A stretch of 64,000 nt of DNA from DATFVA01 sp963764235 (GTDB lineage Bacteria; Bacteroidota; Ignavibacteria; Ignavibacteriales; Ignavibacteriaceae). Shown piece by piece: positions 24,516-33,182 of the stretch. Each line of letters opens with the position of its first letter. The first letter of the stretch is position 1. The notes under the pieces were generated by a model. That model saw only the letters and a program-made list of their open reading frames with translations, was not told the origin of the DNA and made no database searches. The position numbers were made by a program, and so were the translations under genes. The stretch lies in contig CAVXRO010000012.1 of the NCBI GenBank assembly GCA_963764235.1, positions 1-64,000 on the forward strand, written 5' to 3'.

Positions 24516-24902
24516 ATGGCTGAAAGTGAATCATTGGGAGAGATAATACCCAGGAATAGTGCTGACAACGAATTTGGTGGTGCCGGCATTTCGGTATTAA
24601 TTAGTTCCAGCCAGCTGCGGTGGATGGCTGAGATAACCTCAAATCTTTTGATGTTCAATATTATAGGGGGAAAACTTGTTATTCTTGGGGACGGCAGGAA
24701 AATTCTTTATCCTGAAGGATTTCAGGTCCCGGCAGATACGACATTCAAGGTTTATTCAAAAATAAAGGTGCTTGAACTAATTGAATCCGGGGGGACTGAC
24801 AATAATTTCGTAGAATTCCGCGGCGATACTCTTACTATCACAAACGGCAGTTCCACCCTGGAATTCGGATCATTATGCCCTCCCTTATGTGATTATTTAT
24901 GA
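24516..24902 (+). CDS. Unknown cytoplasmic protein downstream of the regulator
   Basis: 128 residues, no signal peptide or membrane helix. Beta-rich C-terminal half (FRGDTLTITNGSSTLEFGS) and a glycine-rich middle (IIGGKLVILGDGRKILYPEGF). Three-residue spacing of cysteines near the end (CPPLC) might bind a metal or form a disulfide. No family is recognised. It starts 40 nt after the response regulator and overlaps the next gene by 4 nt (ATGA), so it is probably in the same operon and may be an output of the system. Confidence 0.6.
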   Translation: MAESESLGEIIPRNSADNEFGGAGISVLISSSQLRWMAEITSNLLMFNIIGGKLVILGDGRKILYPEGFQVPADTTFKVYSKIKVLELIESGGTDNNFVEFRGDTLTITNGSSTLEFGSLCPPLCDYL

Positions 24903-25462
24903 TAATAGCAAGAATTATTTTTTACGGAACTCTGATCGCATGGCTCTTCCCCCCTTTCAGGCAGAGGGGCTGCAGGTACTTTCTGTTTTTTCTGATTCTC
25001 GCCCTGAGTGATCCGGGCTGGTACATTTTGAATCAGATGCATTACAGAGATTCCTCCTTTTATTACCTCGTTGTAAGTACACTGCTGCTTACGGCAGTAT
25101 TCAGAAAAAGACAACTTCTGCTGTTATTGATCCCGGTATTCTTTGCAGGATTCTATCTGAATGCTCCTGAAATAAGGATTTTTACTATTATCTTTCATTT
25201 CATTTTGCTTATCTTTTTTCTCAGGGAATTAATCCTGATAATATCACGGGAAAGCAGGATAGTAATTTTTAACCTGGTCCTCTTATTATATGAGGCATCG
25301 GTTCTGTTTAAGTTCAGTGCTTCCTATTTTATCACCGCAGGATATTTATTTTTTTATATAACAACAGCGTTTGAGATTCTGATAGCAGTTTTCTTCTCAT
25401 TCATCAATGAAAAAAACAGCCCTGTTATTAAGCTGCAGATGGAACCGGATTCGGGCACCTAA
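24899..25462 (+). CDS. Unknown membrane protein
   Basis: 187 residues, strongly hydrophobic, with about six predicted membrane segments (for example GTLIAWLFPPF, YFLFFLILALSD, LVVSTLLLTAVF, LLLLIPVFFAGFYL, IFHFILLIFFLREL, FLFYITTAFEILIAVFFSF). No motif is recognised. It is translationally coupled to the preceding 128-residue gene, so the two are likely partners. It could be an exosortase-like or sensing membrane component, but nothing in the sequence settles this. Confidence 0.6.
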   Translation: MIIARIIFYGTLIAWLFPPFRQRGCRYFLFFLILALSDPGWYILNQMHYRDSSFYYLVVSTLLLTAVFRKRQLLLLLIPVFFAGFYLNAPEIRIFTIIFHFILLIFFLRELILIISRESRIVIFNLVLLLYEASVLFKFSASYFITAGYLFFYITTAFEILIAVFFSFINEKNSPVIKLQMEPDSGT

Positions 25463-25507
25463 TTTTATGATTTATAATTCATTTACTAATAAAGTTCAGG
25501 TTGATTT

Positions 25508-26944
25508 ATGAAAATATCGGAATTCAGAGAAACGGGACACAAGCTTGTTGATATTTTATCAGACTATCTTGATGAAATTGAAGAACATCCGCTGCTGCAG
25601 GATACCAGCCCGGAGATGATAGAAAAATTATTTGATGAACCTTTGCCTAAAGAAGGTATGGATTCGGATGCTGTTATAAGTGAACTTAAGAATAAGCTGT
25701 TCCCCTACACCACAAATGTAAATCATCCCGGGTACTTTGGACTGATAACTCCAACCCCCTCGCCTATGGGTATCCTTGGAGATTTTATCGCTTCAGTTTT
25801 GAACCAGAACCTCGGAGCTTATTCGATTGGTCCGTCGGCAGTTGCAATGGAAAAAAGAACCGTGCAGTGGCTGTGCGACCTGGCAGGACTCCCCTCTTCC
25901 GCAGGCGGAAACCTGACAAGCGGGGGCATGATGGCAAACTTTATAGGTATGAAACTGGCTAGGGACTGGTCATCAGGCAACCGAGCTCAGCATCAGGGCG
26001 CCGTGTTTGAACATATTGTTTATGTGTCTGAAGAGAGACATGTCTCATTGGATAAGGCAGTTGATGCTGTGGGATTAGGGAGAAATTCCCTCAGAACCAT
26101 CCCTACAGATGAGGAGTTCCGGATTAATCTTGATGCCCTGGAAAAAGAAATACAAAAAGATAAAAGCAATAAACTCGTTCCGGCATGCATAATAGGACTT
26201 GCAGGTACAACGAATACCGGGTCCGTCGATCCGCTTCCGGCCTTACGGAAAATGGCGGATAAATACAGAGCCTGGTTTCATGTTGATGCAGCTTATGGTG
26301 GAGGTGTGTTGTTGTCAGAAAAAAGAACAGGACTTTTAAATGGTATTGAAACAGCCGATTCAATAACGCTTGATCCGCATAAATGGTTTTATGCTCCACT
26401 TGATGCAGGCAGCATACTGGTGAGAGATAGAAGACAATTGACCCTTTCATTTGGAATACAGCCGAGTTATTTGAAGGATAACATCGATAATAAAAGGTTT
26501 CAATATTTTGTACACAGCTTTGAGCAGAGCAGGCGTTTCCGCAGCCTAAAGGTCTGGATGAGTTTCAAACGATATGGAACAAGGCAGATTGCCAGGTGGA
26601 TAGATTCAAATATTGACCAGGCCGAACATTTATATAAACTTTGCAAAGAGGAAAGAATTTTCCGGCCAGCGGTAAATCCTCCGATGTCAGCTATCTGTAT
26701 CAGGTTTGAATCTGATAAATTAACATCTACTGAAACTGAGCTGCTTCATAACGAAGTTTCAAGGATGGCGGAACTTTCAGGGAGATTCTGGATCTCAACA
26801 ACAGAATTAAAAGGGAAAATCTTTTTCAGAATTAACCCGGTAAATTTCCGCACAAGGTTAAAGCATATAGATGAGCTTTATACATTTTTAAAGAAAGAAT
26901 GCTTTAGGATGGAAGAAAAGCTGGTTAAGCTTTCGCAGGGATGA
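25508..26944 (+). CDS. PLP-dependent aromatic amino acid decarboxylase family (group II)
   Basis: 478 residues. Family landmarks: N-terminal PYTTNVNHPGYFGLITPTPS, GGNLTSGGMMANFIG, HVSLDKAVDAVGLG, the PLP-stacking HVDAAYGGG, and the Schiff-base lysine in LDPHKWFY (about residue 295). It removes the carboxyl group from an aromatic or related L-amino acid. The group II family includes DOPA/tryptophan/tyrosine decarboxylases and also some aldehyde synthases, so the exact substrate is open. It lies after the two-component region with its own ribosome site, so it may be independent. Confidence 0.88.
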   Translation: MKISEFRETGHKLVDILSDYLDEIEEHPLLQDTSPEMIEKLFDEPLPKEGMDSDAVISELKNKLFPYTTNVNHPGYFGLITPTPSPMGILGDFIASVLNQNLGAYSIGPSAVAMEKRTVQWLCDLAGLPSSAGGNLTSGGMMANFIGMKLARDWSSGNRAQHQGAVFEHIVYVSEERHVSLDKAVDAVGLGRNSLRTIPTDEEFRINLDALEKEIQKDKSNKLVPACIIGLAGTTNTGSVDPLPALRKMADKYRAWFHVDAAYGGGVLLSEKRTGLLNGIETADSITLDPHKWFYAPLDAGSILVRDRRQLTLSFGIQPSYLKDNIDNKRFQYFVHSFEQSRRFRSLKVWMSFKRYGTRQIARWIDSNIDQAEHLYKLCKEERIFRPAVNPPMSAICIRFESDKLTSTETELLHNEVSRMAELSGRFWISTTELKGKIFFRINPVNFRTRLKHIDELYTFLKKECFRMEEKLVKLSQG

Positions 26945-27020
26945 TAATTACTCCCGGTAACATACTTCATTTGGCCGATAATTTATATTTCTTATTTTAA
27001 CAGATGAATTTGTTTTTCCT

Positions 27021-27611
27021 ATGAAAAAACTTTTACTGATTTTAATATTATTGATACAGATTCCGTTGACTGCAGGCGGACTTCCTGCAGAAAAAGCCCG
27101 TGGACTTTTCCTGGTTTTCGGCGTCGGGCCTAGATTTCCGATCAGTTCTTTTTCCAACCAGTCAGCTTTGGGCTACGGACTCAACATTGAGCTTGATTAT
27201 ACTGATAATGAGTATCTCCCCTTCTTTCTCTTCGCCAAGGTGGGGTTCCAGCAGTTTCCTGGTTCGCAAACCTTTTACCAATCGTCCGATTATTCGAACT
27301 ATTCAATAAATTCTTTTCCCCTGACGGTTGGAGCAAAATACTTCTTTGCTCCCCTGCTTGAAAAAGTTGTTCTATTTATGCCGGTAGTTGAAATTTCAGC
27401 CGCATACAACTTTACGCAGGTGCTTCACCAGTTCAAATCCAGTACAGGCAGGAGTAATTTTGTCGAGAATAATTCCCGCTTTGGAGTAAGCGGAGGAGTA
27501 GGAATTTCAATGTTTCTGCTGGAAGTTATGGCTACTTATAATTATTTTCAGTCTACTCAATATGTGGGAATTGACCTCAAAGTAAGGATTCCTCTTTACA
27601 TTGTTTTTTAG
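27021..27611 (+). CDS. Outer-membrane beta-barrel protein
   Basis: 196 residues with a signal peptide (about 1-18, ending TAGG). Strands rich in aromatic and small residues (FLVFGVGPRFPISSFSNQS, LNIELDYTDNEYLPFFLFAKVGF, VGAKYFFAPLLEKVVLFMPVVEISAAYNF) and a final LKVRIPLYIVF resemble small Bacteroidota barrels. Function unknown. It sits 10 nt before the enoyl-CoA hydratase gene in the same direction, which may mean shared transcription but not a shared pathway. Confidence 0.7.
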   Translation: MKKLLLILILLIQIPLTAGGLPAEKARGLFLVFGVGPRFPISSFSNQSALGYGLNIELDYTDNEYLPFFLFAKVGFQQFPGSQTFYQSSDYSNYSINSFPLTVGAKYFFAPLLEKVVLFMPVVEISAAYNFTQVLHQFKSSTGRSNFVENNSRFGVSGGVGISMFLLEVMATYNYFQSTQYVGIDLKVRIPLYIVF

Positions 27612-27620
27612 GAGAAATAA

Positions 27621-28403
27621 ATGTCATACCAAAATCTACTTATAGAATCAAAAGGTTCAATCAGAATTCTTAAAATCAACAGGCCTGATAAGTTGAATGC
27701 TTTAAATGCCACCACCATCAGTGAGCTGCATGATGCATTCACAGATTTTCAAAAGAACGACTCAGTTAAAGCAGTTATCGTAACAGGCAGCGGAGAAAAA
27801 GCCTTTATTGCGGGAGCTGATATATCTGAGCTGAACAAGCTGGATATGATTTCCGGAAAATCATTTGCTGAAAAGGGACAGGCTGTATATAATCTAATTG
27901 AAGGCATGGATAAGCCTGTAATTGCAGCTGTTAATGGTTTTGCCCTCGGCGGAGGATGTGAGCTGGCACTTGCCTGCCATATCCGTCTGGCTTCTGAGAA
28001 TGCAAAATTCGGTCAGCCTGAAGTGAACCTGGGTACTATTCCCGGATACGGTGGTACACAGCGGCTGGCACGTTTAATAAACACCGGGAGAGCAATGGAA
28101 TATATTCTCACCGGAGATATGATCGACTCAGCAGAAGCTTTCAGAATTGGATTGGTGAATCGGGTATATCCACAGGCAGAACTTCTTTCAAAGGCCGAAG
28201 AGATGGCGGATAAAATAATTTCCAAAGCCCGTCATGCAGTCAGGCTTGCAGTAAAAGCAGTAATAGCGACAAAGGAAATTTCACAGAGAGAAGGACTAAA
28301 CTTTGAAGCAAGTCTTTTCGCCCTTTCCTGCGGTACTGAAGATTTTAAGGAAGGAACCAGTGCTTTTCTTGAAAAAAGAAAGGCGGAGTTCAAAGATCGA
28401 TAA
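27621..28403 (+). CDS. Enoyl-CoA hydratase/crotonase family protein
   Basis: 260 residues, the usual length. Crotonase signatures are present: oxyanion-hole GADISELN, the family core NGFALGGGCELALACHIRLAS, and the catalytic region FGQPEVNLGTIPGYGGTQRL with the two glutamates (E near 117 and 137) of classical hydratases. It should hydrate short-chain enoyl-CoA in beta-oxidation or butyrate-type metabolism. Start ATG 27621 follows AGGAG. No other beta-oxidation genes are in the window. Confidence 0.92.
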   Translation: MSYQNLLIESKGSIRILKINRPDKLNALNATTISELHDAFTDFQKNDSVKAVIVTGSGEKAFIAGADISELNKLDMISGKSFAEKGQAVYNLIEGMDKPVIAAVNGFALGGGCELALACHIRLASENAKFGQPEVNLGTIPGYGGTQRLARLINTGRAMEYILTGDMIDSAEAFRIGLVNRVYPQAELLSKAEEMADKIISKARHAVRLAVKAVIATKEISQREGLNFEASLFALSCGTEDFKEGTSAFLEKRKAEFKDR

Positions 28404-28428
28404 CCAGGTAATGCCGTAAAGTCTCCTG

Positions 28429-29442
28429 ATGAAATTTTCTCTAAGTAAAAACAATATTATTCAGCTGCTCCTGCTGCTTGTTATTCTGCTGATTGCTGCG
28501 AATATCATACTTGAAAAATTCTACCAGCCTGTTTTTTCAACTGAAGGAAAAACTTTACCTTCCGCCGTAATCAATGAGCGGTTCCTGACTTCGCTAAATA
28601 ATTATAATATGGATTCTTCCTGGATCTCCCGTAAGAATTTCAAGAAGTCCGGCAGCGATTCGCTCAAATTCAGCTACAAGGTGGATGTACCTGAAGATCT
28701 GCCCTTAAGTCTCCTTATCAGGGAAATCCAGAATCAGTTCGATACAAGCGAGGTTGATATTGAGTCGACTGAATTCCGGAAGAACAACTCCACCGAGGTA
28801 AGTATCTCATCGGGAGGATATCTGAAATTAGATGCTGTAATGACCTATAACAAAAAAATAAAAAGGAGTACAGATACTATAGGTTTTATTCTGACAGGAA
28901 TCGGGGCATTGAGTAATGATGAATTAAACAGCCTACTTTTGCTTCCCGAGCATTTCGCGGGAGTCCTTATCCCCTCAAAACATTCACAGGAGCTGATGAA
29001 AACCCTTCGGGAGAATCAGAAAGAAGCTGTCGTTATGTTAAATGATGATATATCAGAACTTGAGTTTAAGCTGAATACAAGGTATTCCTCAAGAAGAATT
29101 AAAAACTCAGTTATTTCAATAATCGGGAAATTTTATAAGGCAGCTTTCTTTGTCATCGATGAAAATTCAGATATTTATAATTCAGTTCACTATAAATTAA
29201 TCAGGGATGAATTCATGAAAAGGAAGATAACTCTTCTGAGGTGGGACACGTTTGCTGAACTGAAAAATATTTCCCCGGAAAATGTAATCTCCCAAATTCA
29301 TACAGCAGAAAACAACCATAAGATTTTTAAGCTTTCAGCCGGGGAATTCGTTGAAATGCCTCCCTTACTCGCGGCCCTGCGAAAAACAGGTTATAAGATT
29401 GTAAGTCCGTCTGTACTTATCGATCAGAAGGATTCAAGGTAA
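28429..29442 (+). CDS. Membrane-anchored protein resembling a decayed divergent polysaccharide deacetylase
   Basis: 337 residues. One N-terminal transmembrane helix (about 10-28, NIIQLLLLLVILLIAANII), then about 100 residues of low similarity, then a segment (about 145-290) with the order of a YibQ-like divergent polysaccharide deacetylase: IGFILTGIGALSNDEL, LLLLPEHFAGVLIPS, ISIIGKFYKAAFFVID. In catalytic relatives the first strand carries Asp-Asp; here it is TG. The later His-rich strand is also missing. I infer a non-catalytic homologue, perhaps a binding or scaffold protein in the envelope. The call is tentative. It overlaps the convergent peptidase gene by 9 nt. Confidence 0.5.
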   Translation: MKFSLSKNNIIQLLLLLVILLIAANIILEKFYQPVFSTEGKTLPSAVINERFLTSLNNYNMDSSWISRKNFKKSGSDSLKFSYKVDVPEDLPLSLLIREIQNQFDTSEVDIESTEFRKNNSTEVSISSGGYLKLDAVMTYNKKIKRSTDTIGFILTGIGALSNDELNSLLLLPEHFAGVLIPSKHSQELMKTLRENQKEAVVMLNDDISELEFKLNTRYSSRRIKNSVISIIGKFYKAAFFVIDENSDIYNSVHYKLIRDEFMKRKITLLRWDTFAELKNISPENVISQIHTAENNHKIFKLSAGEFVEMPPLLAALRKTGYKIVSPSVLIDQKDSR

Positions 29443-30813
29443 ATTCCTTCCGTTCGAATCCAGTTCCTTTATCTCTCCCGGGTAAATTTCCTTAAGATGA
29501 CTGATAATCTTTTCTTTATTGCCAGCGATCACCGAGGTAAGCTTGTCCGGGAACAGGTTATCTTTAGCCGCCTTATTTACTTCATCCTGAGTAACTTTTT
29601 TTATCCTTTCCGGATACTGTTTAAAATAATCTTCAGGAAGCGAATGAATAATCTGTCCTATTATATTTGAAGCAATCTGCCTGTAGGTCTCAAACCCCGA
29701 AGGGAACTTTCTTATTAGAGAAGACCTGGCAAAATTCAGTTCTTTCCTGGTAACGCCGTTCCTTATTTTTTTTATTTCCTCAAGGATCTCATATAATGCC
29801 GCCCCGGTATTCTCTGAGGAAACCGAAGTGGTTGTGAAGAAATACCCTGCGGATTTCAGGTATATAAATCTTGAGTATATACCGTAAGTGAAACCTTTTT
29901 TTTCTCTCAGGTTTAGATTAAGTCTGCTGATAAACTGTCCCCCCAGAATAAGGTTGAGTATACTCCTTGAATAAAAGTCATATTCTCTGCGCCCGTAACA
30001 TATCAAACCAGTCCGGATTTCACTCTGGACACTGTCTTTCTTATCTACAATATAAAGGCCGGGACATACGGAAGTATCTGTGTTAATGACGAGTTTATTT
30101 AATCCTGCAGATTTCCAGCCTGATAAATATTTGTTTAGTATATCCTTCAGGTCTTCTTCCTTATAACTGCCGACAACAACAAGAAAAGCATTGGAAGGAT
30201 CAATGTTCTTTCTGTAGAGGTCTTTCAGTTCAGTCACTGTGATGGATTCAATATCTTCCTGATAACCGATTGAAGGCGGTGCATAAGAATTATTCTCTCC
30301 GAAGAGTTTAAATTCAAAAACTTCGTTTGCAATTTCTTCAGCGTCATCCCTGTTCTGCAGGATACGGGTTAAAACTTTATTTTTCTCTCTTTCGAAATCC
30401 TTTTCATCCAGGTGAGGATCAGTAACTATCGAGGAAAACAACTCTGTTCCCCGCTCAAATTCATCTGCAAGAACCTGGAGAGAAAGATAAAACGAGTCCT
30501 GATCGCAGCTGATACTAAAATTTGCACCGATTATTTCAAACTGATCACTAAGCTGAAGTGAATTATATTCACCAGCTCCCTCATCCATAACCATAGCAAG
30601 AAGGTTTGATAATCCTTTTTTACCCTGAGGATCAAATTTGCTGCCGGCATCTAAAACAAGACTCATACTCATGACCGGCAGAGTATCCTTAAAAACAAAG
30701 TGGACCTGGAGTCCATTCTCCAATTCGAAAGTGGAAATCCCCGGAAGGTTAAAGTTTGTTTTACGGCCCGGAACGGGTTTTTTTCGTCTTATTGTTTCTG
30801 AATTAATTTTCAT
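29434..30813 (-). CDS. M16-family peptidase, non-catalytic partner
   Basis: 459 residues. M16/insulinase fold (about 20-445), but the zinc motif HxxEH expected near residue 65-75 is replaced: the aligned region reads GLSNLLAMVMDEGAGEY. It retains the downstream half-barrel features, including the C-terminal glycine-rich segment (REKKGFTYGIYSRFIY) that contacts substrate. It overlaps the catalytic M16 gene by 4 nt, the arrangement of heterodimeric M16B peptidases (as in MPP alpha/beta) in which the inactive chain completes the chamber. No signal peptide, so a cytoplasmic location is likely unless another route is used. Confidence 0.85.
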   Translation of the reverse strand: MKINSETIRRKKPVPGRKTNFNLPGISTFELENGLQVHFVFKDTLPVMSMSLVLDAGSKFDPQGKKGLSNLLAMVMDEGAGEYNSLQLSDQFEIIGANFSISCDQDSFYLSLQVLADEFERGTELFSSIVTDPHLDEKDFEREKNKVLTRILQNRDDAEEIANEVFEFKLFGENNSYAPPSIGYQEDIESITVTELKDLYRKNIDPSNAFLVVVGSYKEEDLKDILNKYLSGWKSAGLNKLVINTDTSVCPGLYIVDKKDSVQSEIRTGLICYGRREYDFYSRSILNLILGGQFISRLNLNLREKKGFTYGIYSRFIYLKSAGYFFTTTSVSSENTGAALYEILEEIKKIRNGVTRKELNFARSSLIRKFPSGFETYRQIASNIIGQIIHSLPEDYFKQYPERIKKVTQDEVNKAAKDNLFPDKLTSVIAGNKEKIISHLKEIYPGEIKELDSNGRNLP

Positions 30814-32069
30814 TTCGGCTTTACCCTTAACTCAATAAAGGGTCCTGTTAAATATTTATCTACAATACCTTTTATCTTTTCATCGGAAACTTCATTGTAT
30901 CTTTTGAGATCATAGTTGAATGAATTAGGTTCACCAAGGAAAAATTCGTAATAGTTAAGCTGGTTAGCCATCGTATCAAGGTTCTGCAATGAGAAAATAA
31001 ATCCTGAACGTATACTGTTACGGGTTTTTTTCATTTCATAGGGAGTTATCCCTTTTGTACGTACATTTTCCAGTTCTTTCAAGATTTCATATTTTATAGA
31101 ATCCACAGATTTCCCTTTCTTGGCGGTAGCGATTATCATAAAATGTCCTGCCAGTTTTCCTGAAAAATGGAAGGCCGATACATCCTGTGCGAGCTCTTTT
31201 TCAAAAACGATACTCTTGTATAGACGCGAATTCTTTGATCCTGATAAAAGATCAGCAAGGATATCAAGAGCCGCATCATCACCGCTGTAAGCCCTGTCTG
31301 TGGGCCATGCGAGGTAGATCCTTTCAAGCTGAACATTTTCCTCTCTAACAATGAGTTTTTCTTCATCCAGCTGTACAGGAACAGGAATGATTTCCTCTAC
31401 CTGAACCGAGTTAGGAATTCCCCCGAAATATTTTTTAATTTTTTCTTTAACAATTTTCTCATCAAAATTACCCGCTATAGCTATTGATGCATTAGAAGGA
31501 GAATAAAATCTCTTAAAGAAAGAGGATACTTCTTCAAGACTGAAGTTAGAGATATCATCGACGAATCCAATAGTGGGCCAGCTGTAAGAATGTTCCTGCT
31601 TATAAAGATTTGATAGAATAATTTCCCAGGCCAGTCCATAGGGCTGATTATCGTATCGTTCGAGACGTTCATTTATAACAACATCCTTCTGGTTATTCAG
31701 CTTTTCCTGGGTCAAAGCCGGTAAGAAGAAACCCATACGGTCTGATTCAAGCCAGAACGCAAGTTCAAGAAAATTTGAAGGGAGTTTCTCATAATAATTA
31801 GTTCTGTCAAAGTTTGTTGAACCGTTCAGATTTCCCCCTGCTTCCTGGATATACCGGAAGTGCATCTCTTTAGGAACGTTTTCAGAGCCCTGAAACATCA
31901 TATGTTCAAACAGGTGAGCCATCCCGGTTTTGCCCCTTCGCTCATTCGCTGAGCCTACCCTGTACCAAACATTTACCGCAACCAGAGGAAGATTATCGTC
32001 TTTATGAAGTATAACATTTAATCCATTCTTCAGTTTGTATTTCTCATACTCTATATTCAGTAAATCCAT
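30810..32069 (-). CDS. M16-family zinc peptidase, catalytic subunit
   Basis: 419 residues. The inverted zinc motif is H52-LFE-H56 in GMAHLFEHMMFQ, with the distal glutamate in the usual NQKDVVINERLERYDNQPYG region. The C-terminal domain has LYKSIVFEKELAQDVSAF. It should cleave peptides in a closed chamber with the adjacent inactive M16 protein. No signal peptide. The gene is 5' to its partner and overlaps it by 4 nt, so they are likely made in equal amounts. Confidence 0.9.
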   Translation of the reverse strand: MDLLNIEYEKYKLKNGLNVILHKDDNLPLVAVNVWYRVGSANERRGKTGMAHLFEHMMFQGSENVPKEMHFRYIQEAGGNLNGSTNFDRTNYYEKLPSNFLELAFWLESDRMGFFLPALTQEKLNNQKDVVINERLERYDNQPYGLAWEIILSNLYKQEHSYSWPTIGFVDDISNFSLEEVSSFFKRFYSPSNASIAIAGNFDEKIVKEKIKKYFGGIPNSVQVEEIIPVPVQLDEEKLIVREENVQLERIYLAWPTDRAYSGDDAALDILADLLSGSKNSRLYKSIVFEKELAQDVSAFHFSGKLAGHFMIIATAKKGKSVDSIKYEILKELENVRTKGITPYEMKKTRNSIRSGFIFSLQNLDTMANQLNYYEFFLGEPNSFNYDLKRYNEVSDEKIKGIVDKYLTGPFIELRVKPK

Positions 32070-32100
32070 ATTATTGCAGCCGATACTTTAAGCCTTTACA

Positions 32101-33036
32101 TTAATGTAATAATTTTAATACTCTGTCCAGTCTTATCGAACCTATTAACCTGAACAGGTCTGAAAAAGGGATATCCCTGTCCCACGAGAATAATGTTATA
32201 AATGCCTCACCCACAATCATGTCTCTTGCAACGAAGCCCCAGAACCTGCTGTCGAGACTGTCATCCCTGTTATCACCCATCATAAAATAATAGTCTTTTT
32301 TGAAGGTATAGGAAGTCACCGGCTTCCCTTCAATCGTCACCATTCCATTACTTACGTCAACTACTCTTCTCCCATATTCTTTATTGATTGTCATCGCCCA
32401 CTGTTCAACATTATCCAGGTTCAGAGGAACAGTATAACCTTTTTTGGGCACGACAAGAGGTCCGTAATTATCTTCGTTCCAGGGCATTCCCTTGGGGAAG
32501 ATCCTGGGTTCAACCTTTCCTTTAGGTTTAGGATAAGGTTGAAAGTATTTTATATGTGTAGGAATCCAGAACTGCTTCCCGTTTACAAAAACAACCTTGT
32601 CAATTATCTGTATCGTGTCACCCGGGGTACCGATACATCTTTTCACATAGTTTACACCCAGCTCATCAGCATGAAGCTGATCCCTGCCTCCCGGAAACTC
32701 AAATACCACGATATCTTTAGGCCTGGGATCTCTGAGAGCAGGAAGTGTAAAGTGGGGTATTTCAACTTCAGTAAAAGGTATATATTTCGGAGAGGATGAA
32801 CCGTATATGAATTTATTTACCAGCACAAAATCGCCAACCAGGATAGTATCTTCCATTGACCCTGTCGGGATACGTGTATTCTGAATAACAAAAGTTATTA
32901 TGAAAAATGCAGCTATTCCTGCAAAAAGCAGGGATTCAAAAAAATCTCTGGTCTTTTCTTTCGGAGTCTTAACCTTATTTATTTCCTCTTCCGATTTAAT
33001 GCCAAAGAATCTTTTCAAACCACTTTTAAATGACAA
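32101..33036 (-). CDS. lepB: Signal peptidase I
   Basis: 311 residues. One N-terminal membrane helix (about 35-52), the catalytic serine in IPTGSMEDT (S60), the general-base lysine in VKRCIGTPGD (K132) and the box E motif GDNRDDSLDSRFWG near the end. It removes signal peptides from exported proteins at the outer face of the inner membrane. A large insertion between the lysine region and box E (about 150-240) is common in the Bacteroidota. It lies 31 nt upstream of the M16 pair, in the same direction. Confidence 0.95.
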   Translation of the reverse strand: MSFKSGLKRFFGIKSEEEINKVKTPKEKTRDFFESLLFAGIAAFFIITFVIQNTRIPTGSMEDTILVGDFVLVNKFIYGSSSPKYIPFTEVEIPHFTLPALRDPRPKDIVVFEFPGGRDQLHADELGVNYVKRCIGTPGDTIQIIDKVVFVNGKQFWIPTHIKYFQPYPKPKGKVEPRIFPKGMPWNEDNYGPLVVPKKGYTVPLNLDNVEQWAMTINKEYGRRVVDVSNGMVTIEGKPVTSYTFKKDYYFMMGDNRDDSLDSRFWGFVARDMIVGEAFITLFSWDRDIPFSDLFRLIGSIRLDRVLKLLH

Positions 33037-33182
33037 TGTACACTCCAGGATTTATAAAAAATGAAAATGGAACGGCTCCGGAATGAGCGGTAACTCAAAT
33101 TAATCTATAAACTTAAATATATAAAAGAATTAGAATAGAGAGAAAGACAATTCAGAACCTGCACTTCCCCTGTCCGGAAATG

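Noticed and set aside
29440..29470. GTTCGAATCC as a tRNA T-loop
   Set aside because: No acceptor or anticodon arms around it; it lies in the C-terminal coding end of the M16 gene.
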